Shown: piece by piece, positions 34,644-47,429 of the stretch
Layout of the letters: each line of letters starts with the position of its first letter
Numbering within the stretch: position 1 is the stretch's first letter
Source of the DNA: Patiria pectinifera
Lineage: Eukaryota; Echinodermata; Asteroidea; Valvatida; Asterinidae
Assembly: GCA_029964075.1 (NCBI GenBank)
Contig: CM057136.1
Span: forward strand, 6,696,001-6,760,000
Direction: 5' to 3'
DNA length: 64,000 nucleotides
Translations under genes and position numbers: made by a program
The notes under the pieces: generated by a model
The model's input: the letters and a program-made list of their open reading frames with translations, nothing else
Database searches by the model: none
Told to the model about the DNA's origin: nothing

Positions 34644-34778
34644 CTTGAAGGTTAAGCCGAGCCCTGGTGGGTCCGTTATCGGCACGGTCTAAATACATTG
34701 ACGACGCTGTGATGCTTGCATCTGGGATGCGACCATCTTCCATCCCAAAGGGTCCTCCCTTAGAGCACTTCAAATCAT
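34644..34778 (-). CDS. Discoidin (F5/8 type C) domain protein, exon 2
   Basis: Acceptor CTACTTCCCACAG, donor CAAG|GTAATG; 135 nt, phase 1 at both ends. With the leading G from exon 1 it reads DDLKCSKGGPFGMEDGRIPD and ASITASSMYLDRADNGPTRA, ending RLNLQ. C-x-x-x-x-x-GMEDG-x-I-x-D-x-x-I-x-ASS is the N-terminal signature of F5/8 type C domains, and this cysteine should pair with the one near the C-terminus in exon 4. Both signal-peptide exons at 41.2 and 47.5 kb end in phase 1 and can splice to this acceptor. Confidence 0.9.
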
Positions 34779-34916
34779 CTGTGGGAAGTAGTCGGAAATA
34801 TCAATCAGGGGGGGGGGGGGGCCGGGTTCATTAAAACAATCATTTTTTTTTAATGGACATCACGGCCGGGCGCGGAATTCGCCTTCTCCTGATCTTAGAA
34901 ATGTGTTATGAAACTT

Positions 34917-35634
34917 CGTCACCGTTTTCACGAAGGGTCGAATTTCATGAAAATCGCCTGTTTTTCCCAATTTGTTTTTTGGTGAAAATGAATAAATATA
35001 TCAATATCTACAACCTGGTGGGGCTATACTTTCAATAAATATTAAAATCTTAATTAACCTAATTAACGAATGGGCGAATTTGCCACAAGTGCCGTTTTGC
35101 ATTTTCACGAAGGGGCGAATTTCCGCACTCTATGGTATTAATAAATTTTCAGTAAATAAATACATTGTAATACAATGACGCGTTATCACGAAGGGGCGAA
35201 TTTCAGGCGCGTGCAATAAAACGTTTTCACGAAGGGGCGAATTTCAAGGCGCACGCGCAGTGGGGCAGAATCTGCGCATACTGTACAAAAAATGCATTGA
35301 CTCAGACCGCAGTAGGGCGAAATCTGCGCGTACTCACTTTAGCGTTTTCACGAAGGGGCGAATTTGCTAATTGGTCGCTTTTTTTCGTTTTCACGAACAG
35401 CCACTTTTGTTCATTGATTAATTCTGCAAAACTAATCACCTATTTTTCCTAAAGTTTGCTACATTTAGGAATATTAGAATCTCTTCTTTCCTCTGATACC
35501 TAAATCTTGCAAATTTTATGCATTTTTAAGTTTCAAATTGTCAAATGAAAAGAGACCAACTTTAAACACGATTATCTCGAATGTTTGTTCAGACAGTGAA
35601 ATACTGAATTCGCCTCTTCGTGAAAACGGTGACG
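34917..35634. mobile_element. 718-bp element with TIRs and internal copies of the TIR motif
   Basis: Ends CGTCACCGTTTTCACGAAG and the reverse complement CTTCGTGAAAACGGTGACG, flanked by ACTT on both sides (34,913-34,916 and 35,635-35,638), a possible 4-bp duplication. The TIR core TTTTCACGAAGGGGCGAATT recurs internally near 35,104, 35,225 and 35,343, with a shorter copy near 35,185. Repeated TIR-like motifs inside an element look like binding sites for its transposase. No coding capacity; family unknown. It lies in intron 1 of the discoidin gene. Confidence 0.7.
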
Positions 35635-35929
35635 ACTTGGTATGTTGATTTTGATTTGTACATTAACGCTGTGCTGTAGCTCAATCAGACGCAGTGTTTC
35701 AAGTATTGTGATTATCATGTTTCACTCAAGCGTCCGTGAATGAATGCAAACCTCTCGTGTGTAACAGGGTTGATAATTGTTCCAAATTTGCATACAATTT
35801 GCATTACAATTCGCGAAACAAAGGTCAGGTCATCCACATCAGATGTGAGATGCGAGATGGCAGATGGGGAACAAATTAGTAGCGCGAATTTCACTTTAGA
35901 AGTGTGCCTAGGCTCGTTTGAACGAGAGA

Positions 35930-36090
35930 CAAATAAGTCGTTCATAAGATATATGTCGTTTAAACCAGATAAAAAAAGTCGTTTAAACAAGATAAAATCC
36001 GTCGTTTAAAAACGAGATAAATAAGTCGTTTAAACGAGATACTTAATCGTTTAAACGAGATAATAAGTCGTTTAACCGAGATACTATGTC
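35930..36090. repeat. ~21-bp tandem repeat (AAGTCGTTTAAACGAGATA)
   Basis: About six degenerate copies, most containing the palindrome CGTTTAAACG. Confidence 0.8.
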
Positions 36091-36315
36091 ACTTTTTTTT
36101 TTTGGCAGCAATACCGGTACGCTCTACAAAACGCAGAACCAGGCCATGTTTTTATTTTTTTATTTACACGCTAGCGGTTTTGGCGCAGAAGTCGGCGGCG
36201 CAACAGACATGAAACAAATTATTTTTATCTGAGACCAGTATTTTTAAAAGGGATTTTTTTAAAGAAAGTGTTGTGGTTTTTAAAATACATTAAAATACAT
36301 TTAACTTTACATTAG

Positions 36316-36616
36316 GACAAAAAAAGTCTCCGGTTTCTGGTATGCGCGCGTCGCCGTACTCAAAACCGCCAAACTCACTGGTTTGACTGGAATCCTGCTG
36401 CTGCACAATTTTAACGTGTTTTTAGATTGGGTTATGGTCGAGAATAAGCTTCATGTGGCCTCTCTGGACTCCCATATATTTGCACTAAGTTTAGTCGAGG
36501 ACCATTTGCAGTCATCAGCCGACATTTAAAGCAAAAAAATCAGGTAAAAAAAAAAAGCCGCGTCGCTGCACCACTTGTTGGGCAAGCTCCATACCAGAAA
36601 CCGGAGACTTTTTTTT
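36316..36616. mobile_element. ~300-bp small foldback MITE
   Basis: AAAAAAAGTCTCCGGTTTCT then GGTATG near 36,318-36,343 is repeated in reverse complement at 36,588-36,616. The interior is GC-rich relative to the surroundings. No target duplication can be fixed. Confidence 0.6.
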
Positions 36617-38830
36617 TAGCCTTACACAACCTCATAATTTATATTAATTGCCTTTGAATAATCTCCTTAAAAGTAAAAGTCATTAACAAGACAAACGAAT
36701 TATTACACTGTAATGTAACCAGTGCTTTGAAAAGCCCGCTGCTGTATTTACTCGCATTTGGCTAGCGGGCTACCACTAAGCTCGAACCATTAATATGTCT
36801 ACATGGCTATCTCCCCTCCTTCCCCCGGAGATTCCACTGTCGACACATGCGTTCCTTTGTGTGTATTCCGGTGGTTAATGTATTATAAATGACTTAACAT
36901 AAAATACAGAAAGGCTTCAGTGATAACGCTTTTGGTGAAAATAATTATCCTTGAGTACGGCAGCCTATATTTGGATTTGGGGAATCTGCCACAACCCGGC
37001 TACCGTTTTAGAATCGTTCGAGCTTTTCTTTCTTTTCCACGGACCGTCATTCTCAGCGACTCTTCTTCAACCTGTTCCCAGCTGGAACTTGAGACATGGA
37101 ACGAAAATCAACCCTGATACAAACTATAGGTTTTCCCGGCCGATTTCAGAATTTTTCGAAACATTTTCATTATCAGCCATTCAATTACGCGTAAGTTTTG
37201 CACATGCGATCAAATTGGGATTTCTTTTCATTTTGGGGCATCCAATTTCATTTTTAGGCAGCCAAGATTTTGCACTGAATGTTCGTTTTCGTTTTGGGGC
37301 ATTTTATTTCGTTTTGGTGAATTCAAGACATACCCTGTAGCATTCTTAAATGAAGTCTTTGCTACCTTTTGACGGTTGACGCATTCAAATTAGCGAACGT
37401 TGGTGCGCTTATAGCGTATAATCATGCTTTTTGTTTTTTATTCGTTTATGGGCAATCACTTTCATCATTTGGTTATTCCAATTAATAAGATGTTTTAATG
37501 ATACATTTTCCTATTTTGCTTCGAGGTAAATTTTCTGCATAAAAATCTTGGTGACTGCAAAATTTACAATGCAACAAGTTAACTTATATCAGGGATACAA
37601 TATGTACCAACATAATGAAATGAAAAGGGCTAAGATAATCATTTCTACATGCTTTAACGTTTGATCAAGGGGCTTGGCTTTGGCAATAGTTGTACCATCG
37701 GGAATACTTCTCTTGGGTGATTTCTTAAATGTTTTTATTTTCATGCGTGTGTCTGACCGAACACCAATTTAAAGGGCACATGCAAAGTACTTTTTCAATT
37801 TAAACCCTGAACACACATCTTTGTGTCACATTTAAACCTTATTTTCAAGTTGTCTCATTTTGAAAGGTGTTTTTGGTGCCTTCTCCCTTTTTATGCTGAT
37901 GCAAAGTTCCATATTCATGAACAAAACTTCGATGTCATTCCGGGCAGATATGTTAACTGGCTATTTCAGCACAAAAAATTGCTAGAATTTTGGATATTTT
38001 TCTGTCATAAAATTCTTTTCTTCGATGATTCTTTGCTTTGTCAGTACATGCCAGTAAGCTATTGAGCAATCCTTTCTCACTAATGGTTTCAATTAGCAAA
38101 ATTTGGGTTAAAATTTGAAAGAAAACCCCTCAACTGATCAGTGTCTACCTGAACTCACACCACAGCAACAGCGGGCTTAGTAATTCAAAAAAAGTATGTT
38201 AACTTGTAAATATTAAAGACGTGCACTTTGCAATAAAACTAATCAGTAAAGGATGTCAAAATAGTTTTCTTACATTTCAGAGTTGTAGCAAAGTGCGCAA
38301 AATGTATTCCTGAGATAAATTAATTGCACGGCCCCTTTAATAAAGAAAGAGAGAAGACATCAGATATGATTTACGCCGAGATAATTAAGAATTTTACATG
38401 TAGGAAGTCTTAAACATGCTTGGCAAAATGTAAAATATGTTTGCCCATTAATGAAAATGAATGCACGATCAACCCCAGGCTAGTGATTCGGACGAAATTG
38501 AATGAATAACGCAATACTTTTAATTTAAATGCATCATTTACAGGGACGAGTGAAGCTTAAATGCGATAGATTGCTCGGATAGTGAAATTAAATGATTCTT
38601 TTTGATTGTCGAATGGCGATCTGCATGATCTTTCAATTTCAATCTAAATAGAATTAGCCAGGCGCTAAATTGAATAAAAACTTGGTGAAATTGGCCGGGA
38701 AAACCTATATTATAAGATGGAATTTTACGTCGGGGTGATATAAATCAATAGGTTTTGCCCTTCACCGACGTATAAACAAATGTATACTCAGTTTGTTACC
38801 TCCCGAGTGAAAGTTTGGAGAAAAAAATCA

Positions 38831-38896
38831 CTCGGGTGATACTCGAATCACGACCTCCTGCTTTCCAGTGCAGATGTCTTACCACTCGACCACCGA
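38831..38896 (-). repeat. tRNA-derived SINE-like fragment
   Basis: On the minus strand: CTCGGTGGTCGAGTGGTAAG (A-box-like TGGTCGAGTGG), an anticodon-arm-like CTGC...GCAG hairpin, GTGATTCGAGTATCAC (B-box-like) and closing CCGAG that pairs with the start. One acceptor-stem bulge and an 8-base anticodon loop make a functional tRNA unlikely. Confidence 0.5.
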
Positions 38897-39861
38897 GATC
38901 GGTTGGAACAACGTATACGCGTACAGCGGCATGGCTTTGGTGCATTTTGATCACAAATGCGTCAGAAGTATAAGCTTTTTCGTCAAGATTTATCATGTCA
39001 AGATGAAATAGTGGCTTTTGTAACGATTATAGTGTGTAATTCCAGCGTATCGGGCCGATACGCACGTGTGTACGTGGGGAGAAGATATAATTGTTGTTGT
39101 TTTTTCCGAAGAAAAAAAAAAGGGGGGCGTGCGCCCTCAACTCCCCCCCCCCCCACGCTGGATCCGCCCATGAACTTTCAATTCTGTCACAAGTAAAATA
39201 GTACAATGTAAGCCACCTTAAATAACTGCGTCATGTCATCATTCGTTGAGCAATCCACAGACTTACGCACTAAGAAACTTTCTAAAAATTGTCGTGACTG
39301 AAATGTTGCGCAACGTACACGATAAATGGTGGCCCGAGTGCTCTTTGTTACATAAAGGTTACATGAAATCGGCTGCAGGAATGAGATTGTCAAATAAAAA
39401 AGTCTAATAGTTGAAAGGTGTGAAAGATGCATATCTGTCTATGCATTTTCATGAAGGACCAAACTATAACTATGTGAACTTGAATTATACTGGGTAAGTC
39501 AAAAAGAAAGTGACCTGGATTAATGATTTTGTATCTTAAAACCAATCTAATTTGACACACTAATGAAGTACGTTTTAAAAGAGCATGTTTTTTTAATATA
39601 AAAAGACTAAGGCAAAAGTAATGGTCCAGCCAAAATAACAAAACATAATAAAAAAATGCACACACTGAAATTAAGTAAGATCAATTGATAAAATTGATAA
39701 AATTGACCTTAAAAGATGACACAGCCACCAGGAATAAGATATTGCAGGAGTACACAGCAGACCCATACATAGTATGATATTGCATAAAGCACACTAAACC
39801 AGACATTTTATGAAACTCAAGAATTTAATAAGCATGGTCTTGTATACTCATCTGAAAAAGT

Positions 39862-42142
39862 GGGTATATTAAAAAAAGCTTTTTAAAAATAGCAAATGTT
39901 AAGTTCCAGGCCCCGTCCCTTAACGACGATCTTTTTACGTATTAGACTAACCACACTAGTTGCAATGTTAGTGGAGTTTAAAATAATAGTATGAACTGTT
40001 TGCTTAAAAACTGAGATAAAGATCACACAACGTAACGTGAAAAGATGGTTATCGGCACAATGTACTGTGAAAAAGCAGAACCGTGTTGATGTCGCTACGC
40101 AGGCAGCTTGAAAATGCGTAGAAAAATGTTTAGTGGATATTATGCCGGATCCGGTTTTCTTTTAGTAGGCCTATGGGTGCACACCAGTAAATAGGCCAAA
40201 TATTTATCCGCCGAGCTCATGAATACAAGTTATACACTCAAATTCGTCTATATTAAAGAGTTCTGAGAGCCATGGAATCGGGAGATTGAAGAGTTAAGGC
40301 GATACACCTCTGGCCCGGACTTGGGGCTTCCAATTCAGAGCATTTTGGATGCAATCGGGCCCGAAAGTGGCGCTATTAAGCCATAATATGTAGGGATCCC
40401 TTTTCAAGATGGCTACTTTTCCACTTCGGGAAACATCACTAATTTTAGGGGTCGTTTGTATTTGGGTGAGAATGTCTCGAAAAGTCATATGTCAACCCAA
40501 CAAAAATTGAAAATAAAATAAAAGATGACATGTTGATTATCATTTTTCTGTGCAGCCTGAACACATGTGAGAGTTTTGAGAATTTTTCAAAGAATTTTGA
40601 AGTATGGGCATTTACACTGTTGTCTATGGAAATTTATTTGATTTGGGTGCACCCCTATACGATGTTAAGCCAGCAGATCTTACAGCGCCCTTCTTGATGC
40701 ACAATTGTAGACGAGGAACGAAAAGAAATACTTTTTCGCAACTATGCGGAAAAGCCAAAAAAAAAAGTATAATAAATAAATAAATAAATTAAAAAACCGG
40801 AGTAAAAAACAATGGCTTTTCCGTAGATGGCGGAAAAGCCAATCTGCAAAGTTGGCGGAAAAGCCTGAAGTTCGAAAAGTTATTGCATTTCAATACATTC
40901 GAATCATGGGAAAAACTCCATTGCACGGTACTTTAAATGTCTATTCGATAAGATGAAGCTCGACTTTGAATATGATAAAGAGACTAACACTACAGTTACG
41001 TGGCCTACCAATTTGCACACGGATCGCAAAACGCCGGCAAACAGATCATTTTAGAAATCTGGTGTTGCAATTAAATGACTAATATTGCAATAGAAAAACT
41101 CATGCTAGTAATTATCTCAACCACCACATTTCTGAGATTTCCCTTTAAAACATTATGCTATAGTTGCACTTTTAACAGATTTTTATGGAGTAGAATTACT
41201 TACCTTGTTTAAAACGGCACTGGGCTCTGAAAGATGCGAAAGCCTTGTTACGGAGTGCGGTCAGATCATCACCGGGTGCAGCCTGGACCATTGCACTACA
41301 CGTGTTCCCTCGCACAGGTAGAATAAAGAAGGAACTAAAAAGCCCCAAAGTCCAACCGAAGACCCACATTTTACGCGGGTTTTTCATGACCAGCCAGCAG
41401 GTCTTCATTTTGATATCTGCAATCAAAACGGGCAGAGCACCACTCCCTGGCACGATGAGCCTAATGTTTGGGATATCACTTGCTGTCGTCACATAGTTTC
41501 CACGGTAACCGTAACAATGGATATTGTTTGGCGTTGGTTCATCGACGATCATGACAGAGCGAACCCCAATGTCATGTGACGTTCGGGATTGTTTTATTTT
41601 CCCTTGGGAGGAAAAATTGTATTCAACCTCAAAGCAACTTTTCAGCTATACAAAAAAATTACTTAAGAAACCAAGGCAATGTCGCAAGCTATCTTTACCT
41701 ATAAGACATTTGGGAATACAGAGTTAATTTTTACACAGTACTTCAAAGGAGTCCCATTTTGTATGACATTTTGCAATAGATCCATTTGTAATAGAGATGT
41801 GCTTTTCCAAACTAAAATAAAGTTTTAAACAAGTTTCAATAGTGCAAGGGATCGTCTGCTCTCGTTCATCTTCAACTCATAAATGTGAACACGACACAAA
41901 ATAAGGATCAGCTGGTTGAGAGCAATCCATTTTTTTTTTTACTTATACCGACGGTACAGCCTCATCGTCTAAGCGTATGTTTAAATTAAGAGTCCTCTTA
42001 AACCAATCATTAACCTGGGTCCGAAACATACATGAAATGTCACATCTACAAAATAGATGAACAAGCGTTTCGCTCTCTAAGATATAAAATATCTATGTAA
42101 CGAACCAGCTAGGGAGCTCGCACGCTATGCACGTCAAGTCAC
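39862..42142. repeat. Duplicated block A' (partner of 4,158-6,640)
   Basis: Direct copy of block A lacking the 241-bp MITE. It lies inside intron 1 of the discoidin gene and carries a same-strand signal-peptide exon at 41,204-41,369. Confidence 0.85.
41204..41369 (-). CDS. Alternative first coding exon of the discoidin gene (signal peptide)
   Basis: ATG at 41,369 opens MWVFGWTLGLFSSFFILPVR then GNTCSAMVQAAPGDDLTALR, ending CRFKQ plus one base before donor AAG|GTAAGT: 166 nt, phase 1. Residues 1-21 form a signal peptide; the mature part has two cysteines. The next acceptor downstream on this strand that I can identify is discoidin exon 2 (34,778), which needs exactly phase 1. Spliced together the start would be CRFKQ-DDLKCSKGGPFGMED and the protein about 218 residues. 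The near-identical exon at 5,473-5,638 shows that the unit is shared with a paralogue. The splice itself is inference; it could also be a dead duplicate. Confidence 0.65.
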
Positions 42143-45100
42143 GTACGAACATGCGTATAACATTTTTAGCTTTTTCGTAATTTTACGGAAAAGCCTTTGT
42201 TTCTCTACGAATTTTGTTTTTCTTTCTTTTGGCTTGTTCGCAATATTTTCGAAAAAAAACGTTCTTTTTGTTCTGATTTTATAGTGGTCGGGCACAACCC
42301 GACCACTCTTTTGATCTGTTACGATAAATCTTTCTTTCTTTCTTTCTTTCTTTCCTGTACAGCACGTTTCCGCGGTTTTTTTCTAAACAGTTTATGATAG
42401 GAACTTGGAACTCTCAATATATTTCGACACTCATCCTAAGTGGTGCATATTACTCTGACGTCATGATTACGTCATCGGGTGTCAAATTACAAGTGATTTT
42501 AGGTGGAAAAGTGACCAATTACTTTCACCTATAACTCTTGAACTAAATAATCATTGAACTAAATAATCAATGATGTTTGTATTGTGCATTGAGATAGACC
42601 CATAATTGCTTTACATTTTTTGTCGTGTACGTAAACTCGCTTGACCTTTACTTCTGGGTCTACCGGAAGGTCAAAGTTAGGAGAATTCAAAATGAAGACG
42701 TGAGCCTGAAATAAAAACAAGGCAAAATTTATTCCGAACGGTTTACGGTACAATCACAAAAACTTGTGTGAACTTGTACCATGTTACGAAAATGTTGTAC
42801 ATTTTGTTACGTCATCATGACGTCATCAGGTATCAAATTACAAGCGATTTAAAGGCAAATTTTGACAAAACAGTTTGTGCTATATCTTTTGAACTAAATA
42901 GAGTATCGTGTTCGTTTTTTCGTGAGGTTGTAGACTATGCTGTGAGAAACATTTCTTTTTCCCGGGCACAAAATCGCTTGACCTTTACTTCCAGTGTTAC
43001 CGGAAGTGCAATGAAAACTGTATATAACGCAAAAGCGGAAGCATTTTACTGCAGACATATATATTATGCAAGTGTTTAGTGAGAAATGCAAGTCACAAAA
43101 AACAGTGTGATGACGTCATAATCCGAAAAGGCGCCCCCTAGCGGCACATAAAATTGTGTTTGTTTTCTTTTACCTGAAGAACATCGGTTCCAATTTTACC
43201 AAATCACCCCTTGATATTCCTTGATTAGCCACAGATAACTTAGCAAGGTTTCAAATTCATGACGTCATCAGACCGGAAGTTACGTCAATGAGAATTTAAA
43301 AATGATCATATTTTAAATTGAATTCTATCATTTGATCCATGCGGTATATCTTCGTAGCCCAAATAACAATTTCATAACAATTAATGTTAACCTTTTGCTT
43401 CCAAATATTAGTGACGTCATGAAACCGGATGTTAGGTGTTATAAATACATGCTTTTATATTTTCCATATTTTCATACGTTACTTAACTTCACAATAAACA
43501 TTTATCAACTCCGAAATAAATCAGTATTCACTTCCCATTTTTTTTTTAAATAATGACGTCATCAACCTAGATATAACTCGTATGTGTACATAAAATGTTT
43601 ATAGAAATTTAGCACACCGTTAAAGATGCATTTTTCAACAAAATAATTTATTGGGATGGACAGTGTTTTTTTTTTTAAATGCCTGCCCGACCACTCTGCG
43701 TTCGTAACAACAAACGCGAACCTCCATCTTTTTGGTTTGTTTTTGGCGCCAAAAATCCCATAGACTTTGTACACGATTTTTCTCTGCAGCACTTTGGGTA
43801 TTAATCTTTGTCAGACATCATTCAAAGTTGGCATAAGCATAGACCCTATAGCAAAGATGTGTCCCGAAGATTGATGTCATGGTGACGTCATCGACTAATT
43901 TACTATAGAATTTTGAATATTTAATTTTGCCCATACACTTTGTACACAGAAATAAAAACAAAATTGTCCATTTTCAAAGGGTATTTTCGACTGTTTGCCA
44001 GTTATTCATTTACACCACTCTTTGTTCAAGCAAAGACCCTAAATCAAACAACATTGTGTGATGGTGACGTCATGATGACGTCATCCGGCATTTATTTATA
44101 GGCAATTAAATTGTGACACTTTTAAAACTTGATAATGCACAAGAAATCAACCGTACGCGTCCGCAGCATTCTGTTGCCGACCAATGGTAGAGTAGGTTGA
44201 GGTCTTTATTTCATTCAGTGTGCGTGCAATCACGTGACCCTTGCTTCTGGTCGAAAAAGGCCGAAACCGGAAGTGGCTTATTATTTAAAAGTGGTAATAG
44301 ATATGAACTTGCTTTCAAACGGTGTTAGTCTCTTGGCTGATAGTATTCTTTAAATCATCTACCGATGACGTAATGCAATCCTCGAGCGCCCTCTAGCGAC
44401 AGGTTGAAAATTTTCAAATATGTATTTTGAATAGATGTCTGTGGCGAAGTTTGTCGGAATCGCCCAAATATTGGTGTATATGATGACCTTGACCCACTTA
44501 AGACGTGTGCGAAGTTTTAGGCGTATGGCGTCATCAGACCGGAAGTTCCGTTGAAAATACCTTTCCTTTATTCAAAAATTGCTAACAAATCAATCCGTAC
44601 AGATATAATCTTGAATTGCCCATTAAATGATAGCGTAAACATTTGCCTCAACAGTGTCAAGTTCCCAGGTTGTCAAATTGTTCACACAGTTAACGCGGCG
44701 TCGGCAAAAAATATCCTTGCGCAAGTTGCAGCAGAGACTAAAAAATGCCTTGTCCAAAGCGAGCATAAACCGCAAGTGTGTGCATGTATACATTGACCAG
44801 ATTTGGCATCGCCTGCTTCCCATGCACCACACATGCACGTGGTCGTGAGGGCGTTTTATCAGGACTTCAGGTAAAGTTACCTGTATACCACGAACGTACA
44901 TGTACATAGCTTACGTATAATTGCCCAAACTGTCGTCTTGAAAAAAAAACCAAGAGGACTACATGTATATGCACATATGCATAGTGAGTGTTCTTATCGG
45001 CACTTTATGTAGCTAGCACACTGTAATTTCACTTTTGGCCGTTTTGATGTATTGTGCCACTGTTTTACTGCCAGGCCAAGTGCATATCTCATCACGAGTT

Positions 45101-47429
45101 GTGACTGGTGAACATCGTTAACGGTGTATGGTATAAATATTCACATGATTGGGGGCGATTCTCTTTACAGAATTTCATCGATTGATTGACAGTGTAATAA
45201 ACCCCCAAACAGGTGATCGCGATACAGAGTTTGCCTTTTGTTTTGTATTAAATGCAAAATTGGTCCTAAAAATGACAAGTTCCCCTCTGTAGACCTTCTC
45301 AAGATGGACAACTGCTCCTCGAAAGCTTAATTAGTCGACCGCTCACAACATTAAAATTGTGGCTCTCCTGAAGAAGGAAACTGACTCCTAAAAATAATAG
45401 TGCTTTTTCACGCGAATAAAACGGACGCTGAACTGGCCACCAAAAGCAAGTGCCGCCTTCGCAGTTACAAAAAAATGGAGATGCACTATCAATTTGCCCA
45501 ATGAAGACAATGTGTCTAATTGTGCCCCGACCCTTCTCAACGCGGTAGGCCTATCTGAGAAACACTAATGGGAAGAAAGTTTGACATCTTTGAAATGGTC
45601 TATAAAAGTTTCGTCAGAAATGTTTATTCAAAATGAGCTTTGATGAATGACATGAACGGTAAACATTTTCAGGAAAACGAATTACATTTCAACTAACAAT
45701 TAATTGAGAATATTTCTTACAAAAATGACACTTTAGTTGTAAAAAAGTTAATAATAATTGATAACATAACTAATCTGTAATTGAAAAAGTAATCTGAAAT
45801 ATTTTATTTGTCAAAAAAATTATCTTTAGTCTAAAACTATAGTATTGTACAGATTTCATACTGCAGACAGGACTTATGGTATTGTATGAATGAGATTGGC
45901 TACATCTTCGTGTAATGTAAAGACAACATTCCGCATACATGTACAGTGTATACCTTTTTCTGCACTCTGTACACTTTAAGTATGTGGTTATGGAATGTCC
46001 TTGTGATTTAAAACAAGAATCGTACAAATCAAATTTATCTTCTTCACCCATGATGAAAAAATGGCCAATGACAACGACAAATCTGTGTGCTTGTTACAAG
46101 TGAAATCACTGGTTTATGTGGTCATAAATATCTGCATGACAGTAACAAGTTTGAAATTCATTTACTTCGTAAAGTTATGATTACATGAATCTGGGACTGA
46201 GGAACATTTTCAATTGTGTTAGAAAATACTGCAATACTAAGAAAATGTTCTTGACTCTCTCTATTTTTTGTACACAACTGCCAAAGTGGCGTCAGGTTGC
46301 AACATTTTTTGCGTCACACGTATAATGTGTTGGTGTCCCTGTTACATGGCGAGCCATGTCATTTGTCATTTTATTAGACAATCAAGTGAGAATTAAAAAA
46401 ACATTATGTTTAAAGTACTAAGATCCACCAGTGCTATAATTTGAAACTGCAAAAGGTTAAAGAAAATAGTTTGCATCCATACATAAAGCATGTCTCACTT
46501 TGGACCCGTTATTTACAGAGTGACAAGATGACAAGATGAAAAACTTAAAGATAATTGCTATTCACATATCAATTGCCAGACTTTACATAAACATTTAGGC
46601 TTATGTCACTAGCAGTCACAAATTATCTCATGAAGCCAACAAGGTCTGTCACTGCATGGAATGCAAAATAACAATGTTCCCCGCACCACCGTGATGGGTT
46701 TGTTATGAGTGTTCTTTTGGACATGCAAGCAGTCATTATGTACATTTCACGGTTGTTTATATGTGAGAAAATGATACACATGTAGCTTGTAACAGCAGAA
46801 GTCAATTTGGGTTCTTAATACTGGCTGAGATTGTAGAATCACCAAGTAACTCCGTATAGCTGGAAACGTGTGATGGAAGAATGTTGCCAACAGTGTGGAA
46901 GCAGATAGGTTGGCATAGCTTCATTTCATGGGCTACAGAATTTGCGTCACTGAATAGAATAAAATGCGAAATGGTTCATTGGAAAAAGTACCATACTAAA
47001 ATCATGTCTACTAAAATAAAGCATATCAAATATCTCTTGCCAATTTGTTAGCACCTACTGGACACAATCACTTTAAAAGCTGCCACTTGCACTTCAAGTA
47101 CAATATTTGCAGGAAGAGTTAAAGGTTTGCAAGGTGGACATGATCAATGAATGCGAGTTATGCAGAAACACCATGTGATTGACATCTTATTTGAATAGTG
47201 TGGTTCTGAGAAAACTGGTTCTTCTCAGAATCACACGAATCACAAAGAGATATCATACACATGGTGTTTGATTATAGCGCAAACCTCTTATTCAATGAGC
47301 TTAGTCAGTACTCAAAGAAACTATACACATAAGCTAGCAAGTCTTTTAAAGAAAGAGTCTTGATCTACATGTTTAATCTCCAATACCACCCCACCCCCCT
47401 TAAAAAAAAAGTCAAACAAGCTCACTCAC
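42143..47429. other. Intron 1 continued: TGACGTCA-rich zone and plain sequence
   Basis: From 42.4 to 44.6 kb there are many TGACGTCA palindromes, often in ATGACGTCATCA context, plus ACCGGAAGT-type strings. Near 42,283-42,305 there is a GTGGTCGGGC/GCCCGACCAC-type hairpin, followed by a TTTC microsatellite (42,330-42,355). A GTTCTGAGAA/TTCTCAGAAT hairpin lies at 47,200-47,240, and a segment of about 40 bp (GTTAAAGGTTTG..GGTGGACATGATCAATGA) occurs at 47,118 and 47,594. No gene recognised between 44.6 and 47.4 kb. Confidence 0.5.

Larger units (their letters stand above)
35639..39861. other. Intron 1 sequence with small repeats, no further gene recognised
   Basis: Contains the 21-bp GTTTAAAC repeat (35,930-36,090), a small foldback element (36,316-36,616), a tRNA-like SINE fragment (38,831-38,896) and a GGGGGGCGTGCGCCC repeat fragment near 39,122-39,170. 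The longest frame (36,951-37,340, plus strand) has no recognisable domain and is hydrophobic by composition only. Confidence 0.5.

Noticed and set aside
36951-37340. 129-codon plus-strand frame
   Set aside because: No domain, no splice context, hydrophobic from T-rich composition; no duplicate to support conservation.
39482-39510. TACTGGGTAAGTCAAAAAG resembling a mariner terminus
   Set aside because: No matching inverted end or transposase nearby; one end alone is weak.
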